Shown here in pieces: positions 9,039 to 16,918 of a stretch of DNA of 64,000 nt. The stretch lies in assembly GCA_913056175.1 (NCBI GenBank), contig CAJXLM010000005.1, positions 1-64,000 on the forward strand, in the 5' to 3' direction. The notes beneath the pieces are model-generated. The model had not been told where the DNA came from and did not search any database. It saw only the letters and a list, made by a program, of their open reading frames with translations. Every line of letters begins with the position of its first letter. Position 1 is the stretch's first letter. Source of the DNA: an uncultured Opitutia bacterium. GTDB lineage: Bacteria; Verrucomicrobiota; Verrucomicrobiia; Opitutales; Puniceicoccaceae. The position numbers and the translations under genes were made by a program.

Positions 9039-9382
9039 GGGGAAAGAGAGGGTGGAGGGGAAGAGGACCGGGAAGAGCCGTGGGACGTGGTGGAGAAACG
9101 CCCGTGATGCACTGTCCGTGCCAGAATGAGACCTCATTCCCAATCCGGACGCAAGCCCCGAAAAAACCGGGAAAACCGGGGATGCCCGCAAATCCCGCCC
9201 CTTTCCGCAACCCCCGGGATGCGCTCCTCTCTCTTCGGTTCTCCTGCCCTGTCGCGACCAGAGCGGTCCGCCGCCCTCTCCCGGAAAGCGCCCGTCCACC
9301 CCCGGACCTCCCGACGGAGAGTGTTCCCCGGCCGTGGCCCGCCCCTCGATCGATGGCCCTTCCCCGCTCCCGCCCCCGCGCC
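9039..9382. other. spacer between two leftward genes
   Basis: This 344-base stretch holds no supportable gene. CCCCG (9156-9160) and CGGGG (9177-9181) flank an A-rich loop and might end the transcript of the sugar dehydrogenase gene upstream. Promoter elements for the MHS transporter are not obvious. Confidence 0.4.
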
Positions 9383-10552
9383 CTACTCGGCCGCCGGCAC
9401 CAGGCGCAGGATTCGCCCGTTCGCCGAGTCGGTGAGGACGTAGAGAAAACCGTCGGGCCCCGCCCGCACATCGCGGATCCGGGCCTGCAACCCTCCCAGC
9501 AATTCCTCCTCGCCGACCACCGCGTCGCCCTCCAGCTCCAACCGGCGCAAGTGCCGATGGGCGAGCGCCCCCAGGAAAAGGTCCCCCTGCCACTGCGGGA
9601 ACGGATCGCCCGCGTAAAAGGTCATACCGCTGGGCGCGATCGAAGGGTCCCAGTAGACCACTGGCTGTTCCATGCCGGGCGCCGCCGTCCGATCGGAGAT
9701 GATCGCGCCGGAGTAGTCGATGCCATAGGTGATGGCAGGCCAACCGTAGTTGGCCCCGGGTTGGAGGAGGTTCAGCTCGTCGCCACCGCGCGGGCCGTGC
9801 TCGTGCGCCCAGATCTTCGAGGTGCCCGGCCGGAGGGCGATGCCCTGCACGTTGCGGTTGCCATAGGTAAAGATTTCCGGGCGGGCCGTGTCCGAGCCGA
9901 CGAATGGGTTGTCTTCCGGCACGCTGCCATCCGGAAGGATCCGGACGATCGTCCCGAGGTGATTCGCGGTGTTCTGAGCTTCGTCGCGGTAGCGATAGCG
10001 GTCACCCAGCGTGAGGAGGAGCGTCCCGTCTGGATGGAACTGCAACCGCCCGCCAAAGTGCGCGGCACCCCGCGTCTTCGGTTCCGCCGCGAAAATCGTC
10101 TCGACGTCGTCCAGCGCGAGAGACTGCAAATCGAGCCGTCCCCGCGCCACCTCGGTATTCGTGTTGCCGGCACGCCCGGCGGTGTAGGCGAGGTAGATCC
10201 AGCCGTTTTCCCCGTAGTCGGGATCGAGGGCGACATCGAGCAGGCCCCCCTGGCCGCCGGCCCGGAGGGGCGGCAGTCCCGCGACTGGCTCCGGCACAAG
10301 CTCATCGTCGCGCACCAGGCGCAGCTGGCCGCTGCGCTCCGTCACAAGAATCTCACCGCCGGGCAGGAAGGCCATGCCCCAGGGGTGCATCAGCCCCCGC
10401 GCGACCGTCTCCACGCGATAGTCCGCCTGCTCGGACTCGTACACCTCCGCGGCCGCGGACGCGCCGAGGACGAACCCGGCCATCCCCGCCATCGCTGCCC
10501 TCCTCCTCGCCCTCCACCGGCGATGCGACCCTGCTCTCCCCAACCGTTCCAC
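9383..10552 (-). CDS. PQQ-dependent sugar dehydrogenase, soluble aldose type (YliI-like)
   Basis: An exported 389-residue protein with an Arg-rich N-terminus and a hydrophobic segment MAGMAGFVLGASAAAE, consistent with a signal peptide. The mature part is a six-bladed beta-propeller of the glucose/sorbosone dehydrogenase family: GLMHPWGMAFLP, GEILVTERSG, GGQGGLLDVALDPDY, HFGGRLQFHPDG, GNRNVQGIALRPG, HEHGPRGGDELN and YGWPAITYG are typical conserved stretches. Members oxidise aldoses in the periplasm using pyrroloquinoline quinone. The start is GTG 10552; an internal ATG at 10492 would leave a short signal. No PQQ synthesis genes occur in the window. Confidence 0.9.
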   Translation of the reverse strand: MERLGRAGSHRRWRARRRAAMAGMAGFVLGASAAAEVYESEQADYRVETVARGLMHPWGMAFLPGGEILVTERSGQLRLVRDDELVPEPVAGLPPLRAGGQGGLLDVALDPDYGENGWIYLAYTAGRAGNTNTEVARGRLDLQSLALDDVETIFAAEPKTRGAAHFGGRLQFHPDGTLLLTLGDRYRYRDEAQNTANHLGTIVRILPDGSVPEDNPFVGSDTARPEIFTYGNRNVQGIALRPGTSKIWAHEHGPRGGDELNLLQPGANYGWPAITYGIDYSGAIISDRTAAPGMEQPVVYWDPSIAPSGMTFYAGDPFPQWQGDLFLGALAHRHLRRLELEGDAVVGEEELLGGLQARIRDVRAGPDGFLYVLTDSANGRILRLVPAAE

Positions 10553-10984
10553 AATAATTTTTCGATTGCGCCTTTACCTTACTGAAAGGAAAGGCGCGCG
10601 GGCGCTCGGGTCCAGCCGCGCCGACCGATTTTCCCATCGCGTTCATCACCGTTGCGGGCAGCCATTCCAGAGGTTTCGTCCGGGTCGGAGGGAAGAGATT
10701 CCGTGGCGGTTGAGGGGGAAGAGCGAAGCACGCCAACCATGGGAGTCCCTGCCGAGCCTCGCGATTTTCGGCGGGCCCCCGCGGGCCGGGGTGGACCCTG
10801 CGTCCTTTCGCCCACGAGAAAGCCCACGAACGGAATTTCTTGGGGAAGCCGTAGCGGACACCCAGAAAGAGAGTCCGATCGGAGAATAAAATGCCGGGCG
10901 AAGTCTCCTACCATTGTGCAATCTCCCCCGCGAGCGTACGGCGGATTCCCCCAGCGCTCCCCGAACCTCAGAATCCCTCCTCTC
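10553..10984. other. divergent spacer upstream of sugar dehydrogenase and Nif11 peptide gene
   Basis: About 430 bases between two divergent genes. An AT-rich patch at 10553-10585 probably carries the leftward promoter. A TAAAAT hexamer near 10886 could be a -10 for the rightward peptide gene, but no good -35 precedes it. The frames here look like chance open frames. Confidence 0.4.
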
Positions 10985-11293
10985 ATGAGCCAGCAAGAAC
11001 TTACCCAATTCCTTGAAGCCGTCCGCCAGGACTCTCGCCTGCAGGAGAAGCTGCGCGAGGGGAACGCCGATCCCGTGGCCATCGCCCGGGAGGCGGGATT
11101 CACGATCACCCTCTCCGAGTTCACCGGGGCAGGGGATGCGCTCTCCGACGAAGACCTCGAGGGTCTCGCGGGCGGCCAGAACTCCATTCCCGGAGGAAAC
11201 CCTGAAGCGTGCGGCCCCCCACCCGAAACCAACGGGATGGGCAGCTGCGGGGACCAGAATTCCCAGCTCAGCGGTGGCTGGGGCGGACTCTGA
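10985..11293 (+). CDS. Nif11-type leader RiPP precursor peptide
   Basis: A 102-residue peptide. Residues 1-64 match a Nif11-like leader: MSQQELTQFLEAVRQDSRLQ, then EKLREGNADPVAIAREAGF and the end LSDEDLEGLAGG, a classic double-glycine cleavage site. Residues 65-102 form a Gly/Pro/Asn/Ser-rich putative core with two cysteines, at 76 and 88. Such precursors are cut after GG by peptidase-containing ABC exporters, often after lanthionine, radical-SAM or cyclodehydratase modification. No such enzyme or exporter lies within this window, so it is an orphan here. The ATG at 10985 is fixed by the conserved leader start; no clear Shine-Dalgarno sequence precedes it. Confidence 0.88.
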   Translation: MSQQELTQFLEAVRQDSRLQEKLREGNADPVAIAREAGFTITLSEFTGAGDALSDEDLEGLAGGQNSIPGGNPEACGPPPETNGMGSCGDQNSQLSGGWGGL

Positions 11294-11557
11294 AGCCCCA
11301 CCGCTCCCCCGCGAGAACTCATTGAACGCGTCCCCGGGGGGATCCCCTCAGGTTGGACTCGCGTACCAGTTGGGACTCCTCGTTGGCAAACGGTGCGTCG
11401 CTGTCACTCCGTCTGCCCTTTTCCTCCCTCCGCGAGGCGGTTCCGCCGGCGAGGTCTGCCGGCTCGCGGACCCGGTCGGCCCGGTGACCACGCCCCCAAC
11501 AACCTGACACCGTGCCGGCAACCCGGACCGAACCTGCGAGGGGAGCCGTTCCCGACC

Positions 11558-12121
11558 ATGGCTGGTGACCCCCAACCCCGCCTCTTCTTCGCCCTTTGGC
11601 CCTCGACCGAAGTGCGCGCGGGTATTCTCCGAGCCTTCCGGCCCATCCGCGCATCGACGTTTGGCGGCCGCCCCGTCCACCCGCAGCACCTCCACCTCAC
11701 TCTCTCCTTCCTGGGGGAACTCCCGCAGGAGCAACGGGCCTGCCTCCAGCGGCAGGCGCGGAAGCTCCGGGTTGCCGCCTTCACCCTGTGCCTCGACCGG
11801 TGGGGTCATTTCGACCGAGCGCGGGTGTTCTGGCTGGGATGCAAGGAGTGTCCCGATGCCCTGGGCGAGCTGCAGAACGGCCTCCGCCAGGCCCTCCCGC
11901 GCTGTGGCCTTCCCGCGGAGGAGCGCCCTTTCACTCCCCACGTCACCCTCGTGCGCAAAGTCCCTCGCCCGCGTGGGAACGGGGAGCCAATCCCGATCGA
12001 ATGGCCCGTGCGCTCGTTTGTCCTCGCGGAATCGGTGGCCACGCCCATGGGACGGGTCTATCAGGTGGTGGAGCGGTATGGCCTCGCCGACGACTCCCGT
12101 TCGGGCCCGGAGAGCGCCTGA
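11558..12121 (+). CDS. thpR: RNA 2',3'-cyclic phosphodiesterase (2H/LigT family)
   Basis: A 187-residue 2H phosphoesterase. It begins MAGDPQPRLFFALWPSTEV, a standard family opening, and holds the two catalytic motifs HLTLSFLG (about residue 46) and HVTLVRK (about residue 129). ThpR proteins open 2',3'-cyclic phosphates on RNA to 2'-phosphates. Length is normal. The ATG at 11558 has GAGGGGAG about 13 bases upstream. It stands alone on the plus strand between the Nif11 peptide gene and an exported hydrolase gene. Confidence 0.92.
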   Translation: MAGDPQPRLFFALWPSTEVRAGILRAFRPIRASTFGGRPVHPQHLHLTLSFLGELPQEQRACLQRQARKLRVAAFTLCLDRWGHFDRARVFWLGCKECPDALGELQNGLRQALPRCGLPAEERPFTPHVTLVRKVPRPRGNGEPIPIEWPVRSFVLAESVATPMGRVYQVVERYGLADDSRSGPESA

Positions 12122-12401
12122 GTCGGCGGGCGCTACCGATCCTCCCCGGAATTGGAAGGACGGACCCTTTTTGTCGTCGCCTCCCTCTCTCCCCCTTCGC
12201 CCCCCGTTCCCCTGCCCGGTCCGCTCCCGCTGGCACCTGGAGGTGAGGAGAGTGGACCCGGAACGCGGAATCCCCCCCGGTTTCCGCCCCTTCCGCTCCC
12301 GGATCCCGACCTTTGCCTCACACGGCCGGGCCGATCCCACCCGGGGAGAGCTTGGCGCCGATTCCCCGCGTCTCCCCCGGTCCGCAACGCCGACGGGAAG
12401 C

Positions 12402-14114
12402 ATGTCGGGACCGGGGTGCCGGATTGGATCATTGCGGTCGGGCCCACGATGGGATGGACTCCCGGGTGTGAAACCCGCAGCCCACTCCCGTTTCACTGGC
12501 AAAGGGAAAAATCTCTGCCGGGGGAGAGAGGTTCGAGCGGGGAAGGCTCGCCCACGGAACCCGTCCCTGCCGAGGACTCGGCTTGCCCTTCTCGCGGTCT
12601 CGCTCCTCCTGCCACCAGCCCTCACCGGAGCCACGGAGAAGCCCGCCGACGGATTGCCCTTTGTCCCCGAGGTCGCCCTTGAGGAAGTCCCCTGCCCCTT
12701 CCCCGCCCCGCTCGGGGAACGGCCCGTTTGCCTGCTCGCGGAGCTGCCCATGGATCATGGAGAGGTGCGCGCGGACGGGAGCCTGCCGGAAGACGCCCGC
12801 ACCGTGCAGGTCCACCTGACCCACCTTCCCCGTCTTTCCTCGAGCGAGGACCCCAACCCCATTCTCTTCCTGAGCGGAGGCCCTGGGCAGGCCGGCTCCG
12901 AGGCCATTGTTCAACTGGGCAACGCCGTGGAATTGCGACAGGACCGGGGCATTCTCCTCGTCGACCAGCGCGGCACTGGTCTCTCCCGCCCGGCCCTGAA
13001 CTGCCCGGAGGTGGCGGGGACGGAGCTCGACCGGAACCGCTTCAACGATCCCGACCTTGATCCTGACGAGGCGGTGGTGCGGCGCATGTCCGCCTGCCAT
13101 GACCACTGGGTGGCGGAGGAAGTGGATCTCTCGCGCTTCGGCACGCGGTCGGCAGCGCTCGATTTGCGGGCGATCCGCCGGGCCCTCGACCTGCGCCGCT
13201 GGAACCCCCTCGCCACCTCCTACGGGGCCCGCCTCGCCCTCGACCTGCTGCGCGTCGATCCCGGCGGGGTGCGGGCGGCCGTTCTCAACTCGCCCCTGGT
13301 GCTCGCACCGGCGACCACACCCGAATTGCTCGCCGAGCGACCCCGGATCTTTGAGAAGCTTTTCGCCGCATGCGCCGCCGATCCCGCCTGCGCGGAGGCG
13401 CACGGGGACCTCGAACGGAAATTCCGGGAGATTGCCGGGCACTTCCAGGAGGAGTCGGTGCGGCTGCAGTTCCGCGACCCGCAGACCGGCCGGCGGATCC
13501 GCCGGGAAGTGGCCTGGCCGGATGTGGTCGAGGCGCTCTACGAGCAACTCGCCTTCAGCCCGAGCGCCGTGGAGGTACCCCGCCGGATCGCCGAGCTGCA
13601 CGCGATGACCGAGGGACGCCTTTCTCTCGGCGACGAGGAGGTCGCGGCGATCCTCTCGAGCAGCGTCCAATCCATCAGCGCGGAGCTGGCCCTCGGGCAG
13701 CACTTCTCCGTGAAATGCCGGGAGGACTTGCCGGCAGACGATCCCGGCGCGCTCCAGGCGGTCGTCGACGAGCACCCCCTCTATTTCCCCATGGGGGATG
13801 GGATGGACCGGTACCGGAGGATTTGCACGCTGTGGTCGTCCGGCGAGGCCGACCCCAGCTTCCTCCGCCCCACCACCACCGACCGCCCCGTCCTCGTTCT
13901 CAGCGGGGACGCCGACACCCTCGTACCCCATGCGGTCGCCCGGCGGCTCGCCGAACGGCTCCCGCACGGCCAGTTCGTGGCCTTTCCCGGATTCGGTCAC
14001 GATCCTCACGGGATCCTCCTCTGCGCCCGCAGCATTACCGCCCACTTCCTGGACCGTCCCGACCAACCGGTGGATACGACCTGCACGGAAGACCTGCCTC
14101 CCCTTCTGCGGTGA
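12402..14114 (+). CDS. exported alpha/beta hydrolase, S33 peptidase-like
   Basis: A secreted or periplasmic alpha/beta hydrolase of about 500 mature residues. A basic stretch followed by LALLAVSLLLPPALTGA is a good signal peptide. The core has the oxyanion segment LFLSGGPGQAGSEA, DQRGTGLS, the nucleophile region TSYGARLALDLL (Ser in TSYGA), the acid region VLVLSGDADTLVP and the histidine region FPGFGHDPHG. This arrangement matches tripeptidyl/prolyl aminopeptidases and related esterases of family S33. The start is unclear: ATG 12402 and GTG 12468 are both in frame, and both leave a long N-terminal extension before the signal peptide. The upstream spacer (12122-12401) holds nothing I can support. 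Confidence 0.8.
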   Translation: MSGPGCRIGSLRSGPRWDGLPGVKPAAHSRFTGKGKNLCRGREVRAGKARPRNPSLPRTRLALLAVSLLLPPALTGATEKPADGLPFVPEVALEEVPCPFPAPLGERPVCLLAELPMDHGEVRADGSLPEDARTVQVHLTHLPRLSSSEDPNPILFLSGGPGQAGSEAIVQLGNAVELRQDRGILLVDQRGTGLSRPALNCPEVAGTELDRNRFNDPDLDPDEAVVRRMSACHDHWVAEEVDLSRFGTRSAALDLRAIRRALDLRRWNPLATSYGARLALDLLRVDPGGVRAAVLNSPLVLAPATTPELLAERPRIFEKLFAACAADPACAEAHGDLERKFREIAGHFQEESVRLQFRDPQTGRRIRREVAWPDVVEALYEQLAFSPSAVEVPRRIAELHAMTEGRLSLGDEEVAAILSSSVQSISAELALGQHFSVKCREDLPADDPGALQAVVDEHPLYFPMGDGMDRYRRICTLWSSGEADPSFLRPTTTDRPVLVLSGDADTLVPHAVARRLAERLPHGQFVAFPGFGHDPHGILLCARSITAHFLDRPDQPVDTTCTEDLPPLLR

Positions 14115-14234
14115 AGGGGCGCTCCCGGAAGTGCCGCGAGCGGGTTGGTGCGACTTGGCCGGCCGCGTTCGCCCACCGAGCCCGTACCCGCCCGGTGGCC
14201 CCGGGAAGGACTCCCGGACCCAGCGCCCTTCCCG

Positions 14235-14283
14235 CCGGCGAGGTCGGCTCCGAAGGAACCCCGCTCCCAGCCGACCTCGCCGG
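14235..14283. terminator. perfect 15-bp hairpin between convergent genes
   Basis: CCGGCGAGGTCGGCT (14235-14249) and its exact reverse complement (14269-14283) are separated by 19 bases, about 120 bases past the S33-like gene and 150 bases past the opposing esterase gene. No T tract is present. A two-way terminator or REP-like element is most likely. The rest of 14115-14432 shows no gene. Confidence 0.55.
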
Positions 14284-14432
14284 GGGGAGCTGCCGAGCCG
14301 GGCAAGGAAACCGATCGCGGACGAGGAAAGGGGGGCTGCGGCAATCCCTCACCGCCCATCTCCGGAAGCGACAGGCGGCCTTGCCTCCCGGTATGGACTC
14401 CCGGCGCCCGGCGCCCGGCGAGCGGCCCGCCT

Positions 14433-15215
14433 TCAGGATTTCGCCGACCGCCCGAACCAGTCGATGATCCCGTCGGCGATCCCCTCGCGCTCGGGACCGT
14501 TCACCATGACGTGAGGACTGTTTCGCAGGTGGACCTTTTCCCTTTCCGGGGAAGCGATGCCGTTGAGGATGAGGTCGGCGGCCTCCGGGGGAACGCTCTC
14601 GTCGGCGTCGGAGACATAGACCAGCGTGGCCGAGCGCACCCCGGGCAGTTCCCGGCGGGCCCGCACCTGCAGCTTGCGCAGGGAATCGGCCTGGGCCGGC
14701 CAGTCGTAGGACCCGTATTCGCGGGCGATCGTGCGCAGGTCGGGATCCTCGGGGAGTTCCCCTTCCCCTCGGTTCATCCGCCGGAAGAGGAGCCGAAGGA
14801 GCGGGGCCAACACGATCGCCCGCCGGCGGTTGACCACCGCCGGAGCCATCAGGGCGATCCGGGGAATGTCGAAATGGGCGGCCAGCAGGAGCGCGATCAC
14901 CCCTCCCATGGACAGTCCGGCCACATGGACGGTCCGGTACTCCGCCCGGAGATCGAGATAGGCGTCCGTGAAACGCCGCAACCAATCCCGCCAACCCGTC
15001 TGCAGGAAATCGTCGCCGCGGGTCCCGTGCCCGGGCAGGCGGGGCACCGAGACCGTGAATCCGGCCCCGTGCAAGCGATCCGCGAGGTAGGTGAATTCTC
15101 CCGGATACCCGGTGAACCCGTGCAGGACGAGCACGGCCTCGTCCCCGCCCGGGAGGAAGCGCGGCCGGGCTGCGCCGACTACCCGGGTATCCGCGGGAAT
15201 CGATTTCAGTTCCAT
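14433..15215 (-). CDS. alpha/beta hydrolase, carboxylesterase/monoacylglycerol lipase type
   Basis: A 260-residue cytosolic alpha/beta hydrolase without signal peptide. It shows VLVLHGFTGYPGEF (oxyanion HG), PRLPGHGTRGDDFL, the nucleophile elbow GLSMGGVIAL (Ser in GLSMG), the acid in YVSDADESVP and the histidine in NSPHVMVNG. This pattern is that of Est30-like carboxylesterases acting on short acyl esters or monoglycerides. The ATG at 15215 is chosen because the family alignment starts soon after. It lies 110 bases downstream of the oxidoreductase gene on the same strand and may share its transcript. Confidence 0.88.
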   Translation of the reverse strand: MELKSIPADTRVVGAARPRFLPGGDEAVLVLHGFTGYPGEFTYLADRLHGAGFTVSVPRLPGHGTRGDDFLQTGWRDWLRRFTDAYLDLRAEYRTVHVAGLSMGGVIALLLAAHFDIPRIALMAPAVVNRRRAIVLAPLLRLLFRRMNRGEGELPEDPDLRTIAREYGSYDWPAQADSLRKLQVRARRELPGVRSATLVYVSDADESVPPEAADLILNGIASPEREKVHLRNSPHVMVNGPEREGIADGIIDWFGRSAKS

Positions 15216-15325
15216 GCGGACACTTTTTGGAATGGGCGTCTGCGTGCCAAGGGAAACGGGCACCCCGGCCCGGGAAAGAGTGGATCGCCAGCCCCTCGCC
15301 GGCCCCGGACCCACCCGACGCCCGT

Positions 15326-16909
15326 TCAGGTCTTGCGCCGTCCCCGTTTGAGGAGGACCTGGGCGGTGTTGTGCCCGGAGGCTCCCCAGACCCCACCGCC
15401 CGGGTGGGTGGACGCCCCCGTCAGGTAGAGGCCCTCCACCGCGGGCACCCGGTAGCGGGAGAGTTCGGGCAGCGGCCGGAAGAAGAACATCTGGTCGAGG
15501 CTCATCTCGAGGTGCATGACATTCCCGCGGTGGTGGCCGTGCAGTCGCTCGATATCGAGGGGCGTCTGGATGAAGCGATCCTCGACGAGGTCGCTGGTGC
15601 CCGGGGCGAAGCGATCCACCGCGGCGAGCAGCTTGTCCGCCTCCCGCTCGCGGATCTCGTCCCAGTGCTCCCCGTTGCGCAACTCGTAGGGATGGTACTG
15701 CCCCCAGATGAAGAGGGTGTGCCGGTCCGGCGGGGCCAGGGAGGGGTCGAGGGCGGAAAAGGTCATGGCCAGCGGGACCGGCTGTTCCGGCGGCCGCCCG
15801 CGCAGGTAATCCGCATAGGCGTCGTCGATCTCCCGCCGGCTCGCGGCGAGCAGCTGCAGCCCGTGGTGGCAACTGCCCACACCCCGCTCGTCGAATGCCT
15901 CCCCGCGGTAGGGGGGCAGGCCGCGCATTGCGCAGCGCACGATCATGCCGAAGCCGTTGCCGATGCGCAGCTGGTTCACCCGCTCGCGCAGGCGGCCCGG
16001 GAGGGCCGACTCGGAGAGCAAGGTGTCCACGGTGGTCTTGATATGGCAGGCCGCCACCACCCGCCGGGCCGCCACCCGCTCCCCGTCCTCCAGCTCCACC
16101 CCGGTGATGCGGAGACTGGCGGGATCCGTGAGGATCTGGCGGACGGGAGCGTCCGTGCGTACGGTTCCGCCGTCCGCTTCGATGCGGTTGCGGAGGGCCC
16201 GGGTGAGGGCCCCGCTCCCGCCTTTCGCGCGCTTCATGCCACTCTGGTGGTACATCACGTGCCAGCCCGCGAAGTTCGCCGTGCCCACCTCCGAGGGAGG
16301 CGGGCCGGACTGGGCGGCCAGCCAGAGGATGGCCGTGCGCAGCTGCTCATTCCCGAAGCTCTCCTCCAGCATCTGGCCGTAGGGGCTGAAGATCTTCCGC
16401 AGCATCTCCAGGCGGGAACAGCCCGGGATGGACTTCCCGAAGAAGGCCCGGATCAGCTTGGGCGGGGTCGGCTCGCCGAGGAAGGCCCGCAGGGCTCCCT
16501 CCCCGATTCCCGTCCAGGCCCGCGCAAACTCCCGGTACCGCTCGGCGTCCTCCGGACTGACCGCGGCGATGCTCTCCACCGTCCGGTCGAGATCCCGGTA
16601 GAAGCGGATGGCTGGCCCGCCCTCGACGGAAGGCGCGTAGCCCCACGGGTCCATCTCGAGGTACTCCAGCCCGTGCCCGCCGAGGTCGAGGTCGCGGAAG
16701 ACGGGCGTCTGGTGGATCATGATGTGGGCGGAGCTCCCCGTGTCGATCCGGTAGCCCGGGAGCACTTGGGTGTCCGTAGCCACGGCTCCTCCGATGTCCG
16801 GGCGCCGTTCGAGGACCAGCACCTTCCACCCGTTCTTGGCGAGGTAGGCCGCGGTGATCAGCCCGTTGTGCCCCCCGCCGACCACGACTGCGTCCCAGGT
16901 TTCCGCCAT
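15326..16909 (-). CDS. FAD-dependent oxidoreductase, phytoene desaturase/PYROXD2-like
   Basis: A 527-residue flavoprotein. The N-terminal dinucleotide-binding motif VVVGGGHNGLITAAYLAKNG is followed by LERRPDIGGA, as in CrtI and PYROXD2 proteins. The C-terminal FAD-contact region is GLYLTGASTHPGGGVWGASG. The length fits the family. CrtI proteins desaturate carotenoids, while PYROXD2-type members are uncharacterised; no other carotenoid gene is present, so PYROXD2-like is the safer label. It lies ten bases downstream of the acyltransferase/GT9 gene on the same strand, so the two are probably co-transcribed. Confidence 0.88.
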   Translation of the reverse strand: MAETWDAVVVGGGHNGLITAAYLAKNGWKVLVLERRPDIGGAVATDTQVLPGYRIDTGSSAHIMIHQTPVFRDLDLGGHGLEYLEMDPWGYAPSVEGGPAIRFYRDLDRTVESIAAVSPEDAERYREFARAWTGIGEGALRAFLGEPTPPKLIRAFFGKSIPGCSRLEMLRKIFSPYGQMLEESFGNEQLRTAILWLAAQSGPPPSEVGTANFAGWHVMYHQSGMKRAKGGSGALTRALRNRIEADGGTVRTDAPVRQILTDPASLRITGVELEDGERVAARRVVAACHIKTTVDTLLSESALPGRLRERVNQLRIGNGFGMIVRCAMRGLPPYRGEAFDERGVGSCHHGLQLLAASRREIDDAYADYLRGRPPEQPVPLAMTFSALDPSLAPPDRHTLFIWGQYHPYELRNGEHWDEIREREADKLLAAVDRFAPGTSDLVEDRFIQTPLDIERLHGHHRGNVMHLEMSLDQMFFFRPLPELSRYRVPAVEGLYLTGASTHPGGGVWGASGHNTAQVLLKRGRRKT

Positions 16910-16918
16910 CGTGTACGC

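Noticed and set aside
10553-12121. Complete RiPP biosynthetic cluster around the Nif11 peptide
   Set aside because: Neighbouring genes are a sugar dehydrogenase, an RNA phosphodiesterase and hydrolases, none of which is a RiPP enzyme.
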